Assembly (NCBI RefSeq): GCF_000226215.1 | Contig: NZ_AGFF01000021.1 | Coordinates: 1 to 52,037, forward strand | Direction of reading: 5' to 3' | DNA from: Dietzia alimentaria 72 | GTDB lineage: Bacteria > Actinomycetota > Actinomycetes > Mycobacteriales > Mycobacteriaceae | Length of the DNA stretch: 52,037 nucleotides | Shown here: piece after piece, positions 19,867 through 28,930 of the stretch | Layout: every line of letters begins with the position of its first letter | Position numbering within the stretch: position 1 is the stretch's first letter | Position numbers and translations under genes: made by a program | Notes under the pieces: model-generated | The model's input: only the letters and a program-made list of their open reading frames with translations | Databases searched by the model: none | Told to the model about the DNA's origin: nothing

Positions 19867-20703
19867 ATGCCGGTGTTCACCACGGTGATCGACGACCTCG
19901 CGTTTCCCGAGGGCCCTCGGTGGCACGGTGGCGCATTGTGGTTCTCGGATATGCATGACGGCAGGGTGATCAGGTGGGAGCCGGGTGGCGCACCCGAGAC
20001 GGTGGTGCGGATCGACGACTGTCCGTCAGGCCTGGGCTTTCTGCCCGACGGCAGGCTGTTGGTCGTGTCGATGCACAGCAGGCAGGTGTTGTCCGTCGAG
20101 CGGGACGGCAGCACCCGGGTGCACGCCGATCTCTCCGATATCGCCACCTGGCATGCCAACGACATGCTCGTCGACAGCGCGGGTCGGGCTTACGTGGGCA
20201 ACTTCGGCGACGCGAGTGCGCCCCCAGAGCCGATCACACCGGCGACGTTGGTCGTGATCGACCCGGACGGTGGCGTGACTGTCGGGGCCACCGACCTGCA
20301 CCTTCCCAACGGGATGGCGCTGATCGACGGGGGTAGCACTCTCGTGGTAGCCGAGACGCGCGCTCTGCCCCCACAGATCACGACCTTCGCGGTGGGTCCG
20401 GACGGCGCGCTCTCCGATCGTAAGGTGCTCATCGAGTTGGCCGATGAGCTCCCCGACGGGCTCGCCGTGGACGATAACGACGACATCTGGTTCGCCTCAC
20501 CGTTCACCGGCGAGCTGATCAAAATCTCGCCGGCGGGTGACATCCTCTACCGCCTCGCCTCACCTCGACCACCATATGCCTGCGCGCTCGGTGGTCCGAG
20601 CCACTCGACCCTCTACGTGTGCGTCGCGGACGATTGGGACCGGGCCACATGCCGTGAGCAACGCAGCGGCGGCGTGCTGGCGGTGGAGGTGGCCGGGCTC
20701 TGA
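19867..20703 (+). CDS. SMP-30/gluconolactonase-like protein
   Basis: A 278-residue six-bladed beta-propeller of the SMP-30/gluconolactonase/LRE family, which hydrolyses lactones with a bound divalent metal. Visible family features are LAFPEGPRWHGGALWFSDMHDGRV (the metal-ligand Glu is in the FPEGPRW stretch), WHANDMLVDSAGRAYVGNFG (Asn ligand) and LPDGLAVDDNDDIWFASP (Asp ligand). ATG at 19867 follows AAAGGAG. It lies in the same direction as the glycosyltransferase-oxidase gene, 174 bases downstream, and could hydrolyse a lactone made by that oxidase. This link is inference. Confidence 0.88.
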   Translation: MPVFTTVIDDLAFPEGPRWHGGALWFSDMHDGRVIRWEPGGAPETVVRIDDCPSGLGFLPDGRLLVVSMHSRQVLSVERDGSTRVHADLSDIATWHANDMLVDSAGRAYVGNFGDASAPPEPITPATLVVIDPDGGVTVGATDLHLPNGMALIDGGSTLVVAETRALPPQITTFAVGPDGALSDRKVLIELADELPDGLAVDDNDDIWFASPFTGELIKISPAGDILYRLASPRPPYACALGGPSHSTLYVCVADDWDRATCREQRSGGVLAVEVAGL

Positions 20704-20849
20704 ACGTCGGCATGACGAGCCGCTCCCGCTGACACACTTGTCCCGGAGCTACACGGACGCCGGCGCCGGGATTGACCGGGCCGGGACGTGCCCGAGCGGT
20801 GCAGAGGCGCGGACCGCACCGTGAAGGTGGTCGACTGAGGCGGAGAGGC

Positions 20850-21812
20850 CTATCGGGCCGATGCAGGCGATTCTTCTCCCGCCGCGCCCTCCAGGTTCCG
20901 CCCCCGGAAGCTCACCTCCGTGCGCTCGAGCACACCGTTGCAGCAGTTGCACGTGAATTGCGGCTGCAACTCCCCGCCGCAGGCGCGGTGCACAAGCGAC
21001 AGTCCCGAGTGCCCGTCCGGGGCGAGCCAGCTGCGCGACCAGTCGTTGATCATGGCGGCCACCGCGAAGAAGTCCAGGCCGCGGGGCGTGAGCCGGTAGA
21101 CCTGCCGGCGGGCACCCTCGCGGTGGGCATCGCGGCGGAGCACATCGGCGTCCACGAAATCCCGTAGCCGGCTCGTCAAGGTACCGGCGGGGATGGGCAA
21201 CTGTCGCTCGAAGTCCTGGAACCGCGTGGCGCCCATGAGCGCACACGCCAGCACGAGCGTGGCCCAGTTGTCGCCGAGCACCCGGGTCGAGTCCATGGCG
21301 AGCCCGCTACCGGCCAGGCGTCGCGAGCGGCCCGCTGTGACGTCGAGGAACAGCCCGTCGTCAGCGTGGGCCACGACGTCCTGCGGCCGGACACCGATCG
21401 CGCCGCACGCGCCGCAGCCGAGCATCGGATGCGTGGCGCGCCCGCAGGTGTGGTGATGCAGTTCGATCGCGGAGTCCGGATGCCCGGGCCCCGCCCATGC
21501 TTCGTCCCAGGACCGGATGGCGACCAGCACCCGCCACAAATCCTTGCCTTCCTCAGTGAGGCGGTACTCGCGAGCGGCGGCGGCGTCTGGTCGCGCTGAG
21601 GGGTGCGTCAGTACACCCTCGGCTACCAGACCCGACAGGCGGCGAGACAGGACGGCGTCCGAGATTCCAAGGCCGTCGCGCAGCGCCCCGAACGTACGTC
21701 GACCGACGAACACCGAACGTATGATCCGCACGCTCCACGCATCGCCGACGATCGTCAACGCCCGCGCGAGTGGCGCCACCGGGGCGCGAACGGCAGTCCC
21801 GACGCCGGTCAC
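20850..21812 (-). CDS. Tandem HxlR-type transcriptional regulator with Cys clusters
   Basis: A 320-residue protein made of two winged-helix HxlR units in a row (about 13-110 and 170-265). The first carries GDAWSVRIIRSVFVGRRTFGALRDGLGISDAVLSRRL and the second DNWATLVLACALMGATRFQDFERQLPIPAGTLTSRL. Each unit ends in a Cys cluster (C123, C133, C136 and C278, C288, C290/291) that looks metal-binding. Start GTG 21812 is preceded by AGAGGA; the longer open frame upstream reads against the thiolase gene and is not coding. It is divergent from the thiolase operon and probably regulates it. Confidence 0.85.
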   Translation of the reverse strand: MTGVGTAVRAPVAPLARALTIVGDAWSVRIIRSVFVGRRTFGALRDGLGISDAVLSRRLSGLVAEGVLTHPSARPDAAAAREYRLTEEGKDLWRVLVAIRSWDEAWAGPGHPDSAIELHHHTCGRATHPMLGCGACGAIGVRPQDVVAHADDGLFLDVTAGRSRRLAGSGLAMDSTRVLGDNWATLVLACALMGATRFQDFERQLPIPAGTLTSRLRDFVDADVLRRDAHREGARRQVYRLTPRGLDFFAVAAMINDWSRSWLAPDGHSGLSLVHRACGGELQPQFTCNCCNGVLERTEVSFRGRNLEGAAGEESPASAR

Positions 21813-22040
21813 CTGACCATCCTCTTGTTGCGCACGCCCACGACAGTAGCACCCGGATGTTGCTGTGTTTAGTGAAGCAATTATGTCTTCGGGCGCCAAA
21901 AAACCACGCCACACGCACAAAGGCCCACTTTCGCTATTGCAGTAACGCGCCAAGGTCGCTACATTGGCATCCAACGTGATGCGGACCACATCGGCCACGC
22001 GCGCCAGAGCAAGCAGAGCCACCACCCGGAGGTACCCACC

Positions 22041-23279
22041 GTGAAAGAACCCGTCTACGTCCTCGGCGGAGCCCGCACCGACTTCGCCCGTAAGTGGGCC
22101 GACTCCGGCGCCGGGCTTTACGAGATGCTCGCCGAGGTCATCCCCGCGACCCTCGCCGGCGCCCGCGTCGAGGCCGCCGACGTGGACGTGGTGCACGTGG
22201 GCAACCTGGCGGGGGAGATGTTCGCCGGCCAGGCCCAGCTCGGCGGCATGGTGGTGGCCGCAGAGCCCGCCCTCGACGGCGTGCCCACTACCCGGCACGA
22301 GGCCGCGTGCGCCTCCGGCTCGACGGCCGTGCTCGCCGCCGAGGCCGACATCGCCTCGGGCCGCTACGACGTGGCCCTGGTGCTGGGCGTGGAACTCATG
22401 CGCAACGTGCCCGCCAAGCAGGCCGCCGACAACCTCGCCAGCGCTGCCTGGGCCGGCCGCGAGGCCGTCGACGCGCAGTTCGCCTGGCCCGCCCTATTCG
22501 CCGAGATCGCCGCCGAATACGACACCCGCTACGGGCTCGACCCCGCGCACCTGGGCCGATTCGCCGAGATCGCTTTTGCCAACGCCCGCGGCAACATGCA
22601 GTCCCAGACCCGCGACTGGCAGCTGGACCCCGATTCCTTCACCCCGGACGACGACGCCAACCCCCTGGTGGAGGGCATTCTCCGCAAGACCGACTGCGGC
22701 CGCATCACCGACGGCGCCGCCGGCATCGTCCTGGTGAGCCGCGCCTTCGCCGAGAAGTGGGCCGAGCATACGGGCGCGGACCTCGAGCATGAGGCCGTCC
22801 TTGCCGGGTTCGGACACCGCACCGCCACCCTGCTCCTGGCCGACAAGCTCGCCGCCAGCGCGGGCCAGCGCCACATGTTCCCGCACCTCGCCGGCACCGT
22901 TGAGGATGCCTACCGCCGCGCCGGCCTGGACGGCGTCGACGAGCTGGACGTGGCCGAGATCCACGACTGCTTCACCATCAACGGTCTCGTCACCCTCGAG
23001 CACATGGGGCTGGCCGAACCCGGCAAGGCCGGAGCCGCGGTCGCCGACGGCGCGATAGGCCGCGACGGTCGCCTGCCCGTCAACCCCGGCGGGGGGCTGC
23101 TCGCCGACGGCCACCCGGTGGGTGCCACCGGGGTGCGCATGGTCCTCGACGCCGCACAGCAGGTCACCGGCCGGGCCGGCGACCAGCAGATCGACGGCGC
23201 CCGCACCGCCATGACCGTCAACGTGGGCGGCTCGTTCACCACGGCCGTGGCCACAGTCGTCACCAGGGGTGCCAGATGA
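22041..23279 (+). CDS. SCP2-type thiolase (acetyl-CoA acyltransferase)
   Basis: A 412-residue thiolase of the SCP2/lipid-transfer subgroup that cleaves 3-ketoacyl-CoA with CoA. The nucleophile is C90 in HEAACASGS, H308 is in EIHDCF and H358 in GGLLADGHPVGATG. The C-terminal NVGGSFTTAVATVV is the glycine-rich loop of this subgroup. ATG at 22041 follows GGAGG. It is the first gene of a five-gene same-strand cluster and overlaps the next gene by 4 bases (ATGA). Confidence 0.9.
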   Translation: MKEPVYVLGGARTDFARKWADSGAGLYEMLAEVIPATLAGARVEAADVDVVHVGNLAGEMFAGQAQLGGMVVAAEPALDGVPTTRHEAACASGSTAVLAAEADIASGRYDVALVLGVELMRNVPAKQAADNLASAAWAGREAVDAQFAWPALFAEIAAEYDTRYGLDPAHLGRFAEIAFANARGNMQSQTRDWQLDPDSFTPDDDANPLVEGILRKTDCGRITDGAAGIVLVSRAFAEKWAEHTGADLEHEAVLAGFGHRTATLLLADKLAASAGQRHMFPHLAGTVEDAYRRAGLDGVDELDVAEIHDCFTINGLVTLEHMGLAEPGKAGAAVADGAIGRDGRLPVNPGGGLLADGHPVGATGVRMVLDAAQQVTGRAGDQQIDGARTAMTVNVGGSFTTAVATVVTRGAR

Positions 23280-24487
23280 GCGCCGCACGGGACGTCTACA
23301 TCCTGGGCTCGCTGCGCACGCCCCGCGGCAAGGGCCATGGCGGCGGGGCGTTGGCCGGCGTCAGCCCGCTGAGCCTGGTCGAGCAACTCCTGCACGGCCT
23401 TACCGATCGACTGGGCCTGGACCCGGCCGCGGTGGACGAGGTCATGCTCGGCACCGCCACCCAGACCGGCGCGCAGGGCGCCAACCTCGCCCGCACCGCC
23501 GTGCTCACCGCTGGCTGGCCGGACACCGTGGCCGGCCAGACCGTCAACCGCTTCTGCGCCTCCGGTATCGACGCGGTCAAGAACGCAGCCGCGATGATCG
23601 CCGCCGAGCAGGCCGAGCTGGTGGTGGCCGGGGGAGTGGAGTCCGTCTCCGCCGTACCCATGTTCGCCGACGGTGGGCCACTGTGGAGCGACCCGACAGT
23701 CATCGAGACCATCGGCAGCGTCCACATGGGCATCGCCGCCGACATCGGCGCCACCGAACTCGGCCTCACCCGCGACGAGCTGGACGCCTACGGACTACGC
23801 ACCCAGGACCTGGCCGCGCAGGCGTGGGAACGCGGGTTCTACGACCCCCTCGTGCTGGCCGTCCGGGGCGACGACGGCGAGGTGGCGCTCGATCGCGATG
23901 AACTCATGCGCCAGACCTCTCGCGAGCAGCTCGCCCAACTCGAGCCGGCCTTCGCCGCTCTCGGCGCCGACGGACAGGACGCCACAGCACTGGCCCACCT
24001 GCCGGAACTCGATCACATCGAACACCTGCACACGCGCGGTACCTCGCCGTCGCTCGCGGATGGAGCCGGCCTCGTCGTCGTCGGCACCCTCGACGCCGCC
24101 GAGCGCACCGGGCTCATACCCCTCGCGCGCGTCGTCTCCGGCGCGTCGGTCGGCTCCGACCCGGTGCGCATGCTCGGCGCCGGACAGGCCGCCATCGAGC
24201 GGGCGCTGGCCCGCGCCGACCTCACCCCCGACCAGCTCGACGTGGTCGAGTTCGCCGAGGCGTTCTCCGCCTTCTGCCTCAAAATCCAACGCGAGCTGGA
24301 CCTGGGCGACGACCGCTTCAACGTTAACGGCGGAACCATCGCCATGGGCCACGCCTTCGGCGCCACCGGCGCCATCCTCACCGGCCAGGCCGTCGAACAG
24401 CTCCGCGTGGGCGGCGGTCGCTACGCCGCCGCCGCCGTCAGCGGCGCCGCCGGCCTGGGCACCGCGCTCATCCTCGAACGGGCCTGA
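23276..24487 (+). CDS. Thiolase-family protein with substituted catalytic residues
   Basis: A 403-residue thiolase-fold protein of the FadA-like group. The nucleophile C94 is kept (VNRFCASGIDA) and so is the His of AMGHAFGATG. Two usual catalytic positions differ: the NEAF motif reads AEAF (EFAEAFSAF), and the C-terminal C-x-GGG-x-G reads SGAAGLG, so the second Cys is Ser. The reaction may be slowed, or limited to one direction or substrate class. The start overlaps the preceding thiolase (ATGA), which argues for translational coupling and possibly a mixed complex. Confidence 0.88.
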   Translation: MSAARDVYILGSLRTPRGKGHGGGALAGVSPLSLVEQLLHGLTDRLGLDPAAVDEVMLGTATQTGAQGANLARTAVLTAGWPDTVAGQTVNRFCASGIDAVKNAAAMIAAEQAELVVAGGVESVSAVPMFADGGPLWSDPTVIETIGSVHMGIAADIGATELGLTRDELDAYGLRTQDLAAQAWERGFYDPLVLAVRGDDGEVALDRDELMRQTSREQLAQLEPAFAALGADGQDATALAHLPELDHIEHLHTRGTSPSLADGAGLVVVGTLDAAERTGLIPLARVVSGASVGSDPVRMLGAGQAAIERALARADLTPDQLDVVEFAEAFSAFCLKIQRELDLGDDRFNVNGGTIAMGHAFGATGAILTGQAVEQLRVGGGRYAAAAVSGAAGLGTALILERA

Positions 24488-24571
24488 CCGCCCGCGCCCG
24501 CCGCCGCCCCCGCAGCACCCACCGACCCCGCCACCATCACCGCTTCGCCCGAAACCCGAAAGGACCACCCC

Positions 24572-26089
24572 ATGGAGACCGAAGTCCTGGGCCGCATCCT
24601 CACCACCCTGCCCGCCGACGACGACCACCCCTACCGCACCGGCCCCTGGCGCCCGCAGCACACCGAGCGCGCTCAGGACAGCCCGGAGATCATCGGCCAG
24701 ATCCCGCACGACCTTGACGGGGTGTACCTGCGCAACACGGAGAACCCGGTGCACTCGGCGCTGACCGGCGCCTACCACCCCTTCGACGGCGACGCGATGA
24801 TGCACGTGGTCGGCTTCCGCGACGGCGAGGCGTTCTACCGCAACCGCTTCGTCCGCACCGACGGGTTCCTCGCCGAACAGCAGGCCGGCGGGCCGCTGTG
24901 GCCCGGCATCGTGGAAAAGCCCTCCGCGGCGCTGGCCGACCACGGCTGGGGCGCCCGCGGGATGCTCAAGGACTCCTCCAGCACCGACGTCACCGTCCAC
25001 AACGGCCACGCGCTGACGAGTTTCTACCAGTGCGGCGACCTCTACCAGCTGGACCCGCTCACGCTGGAGACCCGCGGCAAGGCGGACTGGAACGGCGCGT
25101 TCCCCGCTGACGTTGGTGTCTCCGCGCACCCCAAGGTCGACCTGAGCACCGGCGAGATGCTGTTCTTCAACTACGACACGCAGGCCCCCTACATGCACTA
25201 CGGCGTGGTGGACTCACATGACCGGCTGGTCCACTACACCGAGGTCCCGCTGCCCGGGCCGCGCCTGCCGCACGACATGGCCTACACCCAGAACTACGCG
25301 ATCCTCAACGACTGCCCACTGTTCTGGGACCCGGAGGCGCTCAAGCACGGCAAGTTCGCCAACCGCTTCTACCCGGACATCCCCACGCGCCTGGCCGTGA
25401 TCCCGCGCCGCGGCACGGCCGAGGACATCGTGTGGTTCGAGGCCGACCCGACATTCGTCCTGCACTGGGTCAACGCCTACGAACAGGGCGACGAGATCAT
25501 CCTGGACGGCTTCTTCCAATCCGACCCGGTGCCCGCCGACGACGGCCAGGGCAGCCACTACAAGCGGGCGTTCCGCTTCCTGGCCTCCGACCGCATGGGG
25601 GCGCGGCTGCACCGGTGGCACCTGAACATGCGCACCGGGCAGGTCCGGGAATACGACCTGTCCGATCGAGTAACCGAGTTCGGGATGATCAACGAGACCA
25701 TCCGCGGCCGCGAGCACCGGTACACCTACGCCGCGCAGAACAAGCCCGGCTGGTTCCTGTTCAACGGGGTGGTCAAGCACGATCTGCTCACCGGGACCGA
25801 GACCTCCTTCCAGTTGGAGGACGGCGTGTTCTGCAGCGAGACCGCCATGGCCCCGCGCGTGGGCTCGACGAGCGAGGACGACGGCTACCTCATCACCATC
25901 ACCGTCGACATGAACCGGGACCTCTCGGAGTGCCTGATCCTCGACGCACAGCGGGTGGAGGACGGGCCGATCGCCCGCGTCCGCCTGCCCGAACGGGTCT
26001 CCTCGGGCACCCACTCCACCTGGGCGTCAGGAACCGAGATCCCCGACTGGCGCACATCCGATTCCATGACCACCCCGCTCGGGCTCTGA
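24572..26089 (+). CDS. Carotenoid-oxygenase (CCD/RPE65) family protein
   Basis: A 505-residue non-haem iron oxygenase that splits alkene double bonds, as in apocarotenoid, lignostilbene or isoeugenol cleavage. The four iron-binding His of the family can be placed at H186 (VSAHPKV), H234 (LPHDMAYT), H298 (FVLHWVNAYE) and H481 (SGTHSTW). The N-terminal VYLRNTENPVH and YHPFDGDAMMH blocks are also present. ATG at 24572 follows GAAAGGA. It lies between thiolases and an AMP-ligase, so the cleavage product is probably channelled to a CoA ester. No signal peptide; cytosolic. Confidence 0.93.
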   Translation: METEVLGRILTTLPADDDHPYRTGPWRPQHTERAQDSPEIIGQIPHDLDGVYLRNTENPVHSALTGAYHPFDGDAMMHVVGFRDGEAFYRNRFVRTDGFLAEQQAGGPLWPGIVEKPSAALADHGWGARGMLKDSSSTDVTVHNGHALTSFYQCGDLYQLDPLTLETRGKADWNGAFPADVGVSAHPKVDLSTGEMLFFNYDTQAPYMHYGVVDSHDRLVHYTEVPLPGPRLPHDMAYTQNYAILNDCPLFWDPEALKHGKFANRFYPDIPTRLAVIPRRGTAEDIVWFEADPTFVLHWVNAYEQGDEIILDGFFQSDPVPADDGQGSHYKRAFRFLASDRMGARLHRWHLNMRTGQVREYDLSDRVTEFGMINETIRGREHRYTYAAQNKPGWFLFNGVVKHDLLTGTETSFQLEDGVFCSETAMAPRVGSTSEDDGYLITITVDMNRDLSECLILDAQRVEDGPIARVRLPERVSSGTHSTWASGTEIPDWRTSDSMTTPLGL

Positions 26090-26129
26090 CTCGGGCCCGG
26101 GTGCAACACCGCACAGGAAGAGAAGTCAC

Positions 26130-27902
26130 ATGGTTCAGTTCACCGATCCAATGCACTCCGCCGAGCGGGTGGCCGAGTATCGGTCGCGCGGGTGGTGGGA
26201 CGACCGCACTTTGTACGGCGAATTCCGGGCCCGCGTCGCCGAACGGGGTGACGCCCTGGCACTGGTTGATCCACTTAACCGGGAAGCTTTGGTCGGGTCA
26301 CCGCCGCGCCGGCTGACGTGGAACGAGGTCGACGACGAGGTGACCTATCTCGCCGCGCGCCTGCTCGAGCACGGTGTGCGCGCTGGCGACGTGGTGGGCA
26401 TTCAACTGCCCAACTCGGTGGAGTTGGCCGAAGCGATGCTGGCCACCTGGGCGATCGGGGTGGTGGCCTCCCCGCTGGCCATGCAGTACCGCCAGCACGA
26501 GCTCACCACCATGGGCGGCAAGGCCGGCTTCCGGGTGATCCTCACCTGCGCCCGCTTCCAGGACCGCAGCCCCGCCGCCGACGCGATCGGCGCCCGCGCG
26601 GCCCTGGCCCCGCAGCCACCAGTGCTCACCCTCGGCGCCGCCTGCGAGGCCGGCGAGGTGGCCGACGCCCACCTCGTCCCCGGACCCGCTAGCACTAAAG
26701 ACCGGGCCCGCGTCGAGGACTACCGGGCCGAGCACCCGCACGACCCCAACCACTGCGTCACCCTGTGCTGGACCTCCGGCACCGAGGGACAACCCAAGGG
26801 CGTCCCGCGCGCCGACTACGAATGGGTGTCGATCGGCGACGGCACCACCACGGGCCCCGCCGTCCACGCCGAGAGCGTGCTCCTCAACCCGTTCCCGATG
26901 ATCAACATGGGCGGCATCAGCGGCATGTTCCTGCCGTGGCTGTTCACAGGGTGCCTCCTGGTGCAGCACCACCCGTTTGACGCGCCGACCTTCTTCCGGC
27001 AGATCGCCACCGAGCGCGTCACCTACACCCTCGCCCCGCCCGCGCTGCTGTGGATGCTGCTGCACAACGAGGACCTGCAGTCCAAGGTGGACCTGTCGAG
27101 CCTGACGCACCTGGGGTCGGGATCGGCGCCGCTCCAGCCCGCTATGGTGCGCGGCTGGCAGGAGCAGTTCGGGCTGAGCGTCATCAACAACTTCGGCTCC
27201 AACGAAGGCGTGGCGCTCATCTCCCTTCCCGAGGACTTCCCCGACCCGGCCGACCGCGCACGCTTCTTCCCCCGCTTCGGCGCACCTGGTGTGCAGTGGC
27301 ACGCCTTTCTCTCCGACCGCGTCAGCGTCCAGGTGGTGGACATGGAGACCGGCGAGGAGATCACCGAGCCCGGTGTGCCGGGCGAACTGCGGGTCGACGG
27401 TCCCACCGTGTTCGCCGGCTACCTGGACGGCGAGAACGTGGCGAGCCCCTTCGACGAGCAGGGGCGGCTGCGCAGCGGCGACGTGTTTGAGATCGCCGGG
27501 GAGAACAACGAATTCCTGCTGTACGTGGACCGGAACAAGGACCTCATCATCCGCGGCGGGATGAACATCGCACCCGTGGCGCTCGAGGCCATGATCGCGG
27601 AACACCCGGCGGTGGCCGAGGTCGCGGTGATCGGGGATCCCGACGAAGTGATGGGGGAGCGCGTCGCGGCCGTGGTGGCCCTGCGCGACGGGTGCTCGTT
27701 GACTCTCGACGAGCTTGTGTCCTTCCTGCGCGACCGCAAGATCGGCTCCTACCAGCTGCCCGAGCGGCTCGAGGTGCGGCCCGAGCTGCCCCGCAACGCC
27801 GTGGGCAAACTGCTCAAGCGGGACCTGCGCCGCCGTGCCGCGGCGGTCGAGCCGGGCCCGTCGACCGCCCCTACTGCGGCGTTGAGCGGGGAGCCGGTGT
27901 GA
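26130..27902 (+). CDS. AMP-forming acyl/aryl-CoA ligase
   Basis: A 590-residue ANL-superfamily enzyme that makes acyl-AMP and then acyl-CoA. The ATP-binding loop TLCWTSGTEGQPKGVP is at 211-226, the NNFGSNEG adenylate motif follows, then LRSGDVFEI with the ribose-binding Asp, and the C-terminal lid with NAVGKLLKRDL supplying the catalytic Lys. ATG 26130 follows AGGAAGAG. It would activate a carboxylic acid produced downstream of the carotenoid-oxygenase-like enzyme. The last 20 residues are low-complexity. The 3' end overlaps the next gene. Confidence 0.9.
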   Translation: MVQFTDPMHSAERVAEYRSRGWWDDRTLYGEFRARVAERGDALALVDPLNREALVGSPPRRLTWNEVDDEVTYLAARLLEHGVRAGDVVGIQLPNSVELAEAMLATWAIGVVASPLAMQYRQHELTTMGGKAGFRVILTCARFQDRSPAADAIGARAALAPQPPVLTLGAACEAGEVADAHLVPGPASTKDRARVEDYRAEHPHDPNHCVTLCWTSGTEGQPKGVPRADYEWVSIGDGTTTGPAVHAESVLLNPFPMINMGGISGMFLPWLFTGCLLVQHHPFDAPTFFRQIATERVTYTLAPPALLWMLLHNEDLQSKVDLSSLTHLGSGSAPLQPAMVRGWQEQFGLSVINNFGSNEGVALISLPEDFPDPADRARFFPRFGAPGVQWHAFLSDRVSVQVVDMETGEEITEPGVPGELRVDGPTVFAGYLDGENVASPFDEQGRLRSGDVFEIAGENNEFLLYVDRNKDLIIRGGMNIAPVALEAMIAEHPAVAEVAVIGDPDEVMGERVAAVVALRDGCSLTLDELVSFLRDRKIGSYQLPERLEVRPELPRNAVGKLLKRDLRRRAAAVEPGPSTAPTAALSGEPV

Positions 27903-28867
27903 CCGCCGCATCGCAAGACCAGCTGCTATCGCGACTGCGGGTCCCCGTGGTGGCTGCACCGATGTTCCTCGTCTCGGGTCCCGACCTAGTTGTCGCCGCC
28001 TGCCGGGCGGGTGTGATCGGGTCGCTGCCCACCCAGAACTGCCGAACAGTGGACGAGCTCGACCAGTGGTTCGCGAGCATCACCTGGCAATTGCGCGACG
28101 CCGGCCCGGACGCCGCCCCGTGGGCCGTCAACCTCGTCACGCACCGCAGCAATCGTCGGTTGGCCGATGACTTGCGACTGGTGGCCGAGTACCAACCACC
28201 GATCGTCATTACCGCCCTGGGATCGCCGCGCCCGGTCATGGAGGTCGTCCACGGCTACGGCGGGATCGTGATCGCAGACGTGGTGAACATGACCCTGGCG
28301 CACAAGGCGGCCGAGGCGGGCGTCGACGGTATGGCCTGCATCTCCGCCGGCGCCGGCGGGCACACCGGGCACATGTCCCCGTTTGCGTTCATCTCCGCTG
28401 TGCGGGAGTTCTTCGACGGCCTGGTGATCATTGGCGGCGGGATCGCCGACGGCGCCGGGGTGGCCGGTGCGGTGACCGCCGGAGCCGACCTGGTCTACAT
28501 GGGCACCCGTTTCCTCGCGGCACAGGAGAGCCTGGCGCACGGTGACTACAAGCAGATGGTCGTGGACCACGGGCCGGATGATCTCGTGATCAGCGACGCC
28601 ATCACCGGCACTCCCGCATCGTGGTTGCGGCCGAGCCTCATCGCCAATGGGCTTGACCCCACGAACCTTTGCCCCGCGACCGGAGACCGGGACTACACCT
28701 CGGGTGGGGAGGGCATCGCACGGTGGAAAGACCTGTGGGCCGCCGGCCAGGGGCTGCAATCTATTCGCGGCATCGAACCGGTGGAGGTGATCGTGGCGGA
28801 GATTGCGGGGGAGTACGAGGATCGGCTCGAAGCTATGCTCAAGAGGTTGACAGCAGAGGTGGGCTGA
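27899..28867 (+). CDS. Nitronate monooxygenase / 2-nitropropane dioxygenase-like flavoprotein
   Basis: A 322-residue FMN-binding TIM-barrel protein of the NPD family, which includes nitronate monooxygenases and enoyl-reductase-like enzymes. Typical parts are VPVVAAPMFLVSGPDLVVAACRAGVIGSLP, AGAGGHTGHMSPFAF with the family's active His region, and IIGGGIADGAGVAGAVTAGADLVYMGTRFL (phosphate binding). Start GTG 27899 overlaps the ligase stop (GTGA), so the two are translationally coupled. In this setting it may oxidise or reduce an intermediate rather than a nitronate. Confidence 0.88.
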   Translation: MTAASQDQLLSRLRVPVVAAPMFLVSGPDLVVAACRAGVIGSLPTQNCRTVDELDQWFASITWQLRDAGPDAAPWAVNLVTHRSNRRLADDLRLVAEYQPPIVITALGSPRPVMEVVHGYGGIVIADVVNMTLAHKAAEAGVDGMACISAGAGGHTGHMSPFAFISAVREFFDGLVIIGGGIADGAGVAGAVTAGADLVYMGTRFLAAQESLAHGDYKQMVVDHGPDDLVISDAITGTPASWLRPSLIANGLDPTNLCPATGDRDYTSGGEGIARWKDLWAAGQGLQSIRGIEPVEVIVAEIAGEYEDRLEAMLKRLTAEVG

Positions 28868-28930
28868 GTGGGTAGTCGTGATGGGACACGATAGCCGGGA
28901 CGAAATTGCCCATGCCCGCGGTTGGCGAAT

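Noticed and set aside
23795-25198. 467-codon open frame on the minus strand
   Set aside because: It lies opposite the second thiolase and the carotenoid oxygenase, which have clear motifs; it is Gly/Val-rich and has no family pattern, typical of antisense frames in high-GC DNA.
26298-27959. 553-codon open frame on the minus strand
   Set aside because: Antisense to the AMP-ligase; low-complexity composition and no motif.
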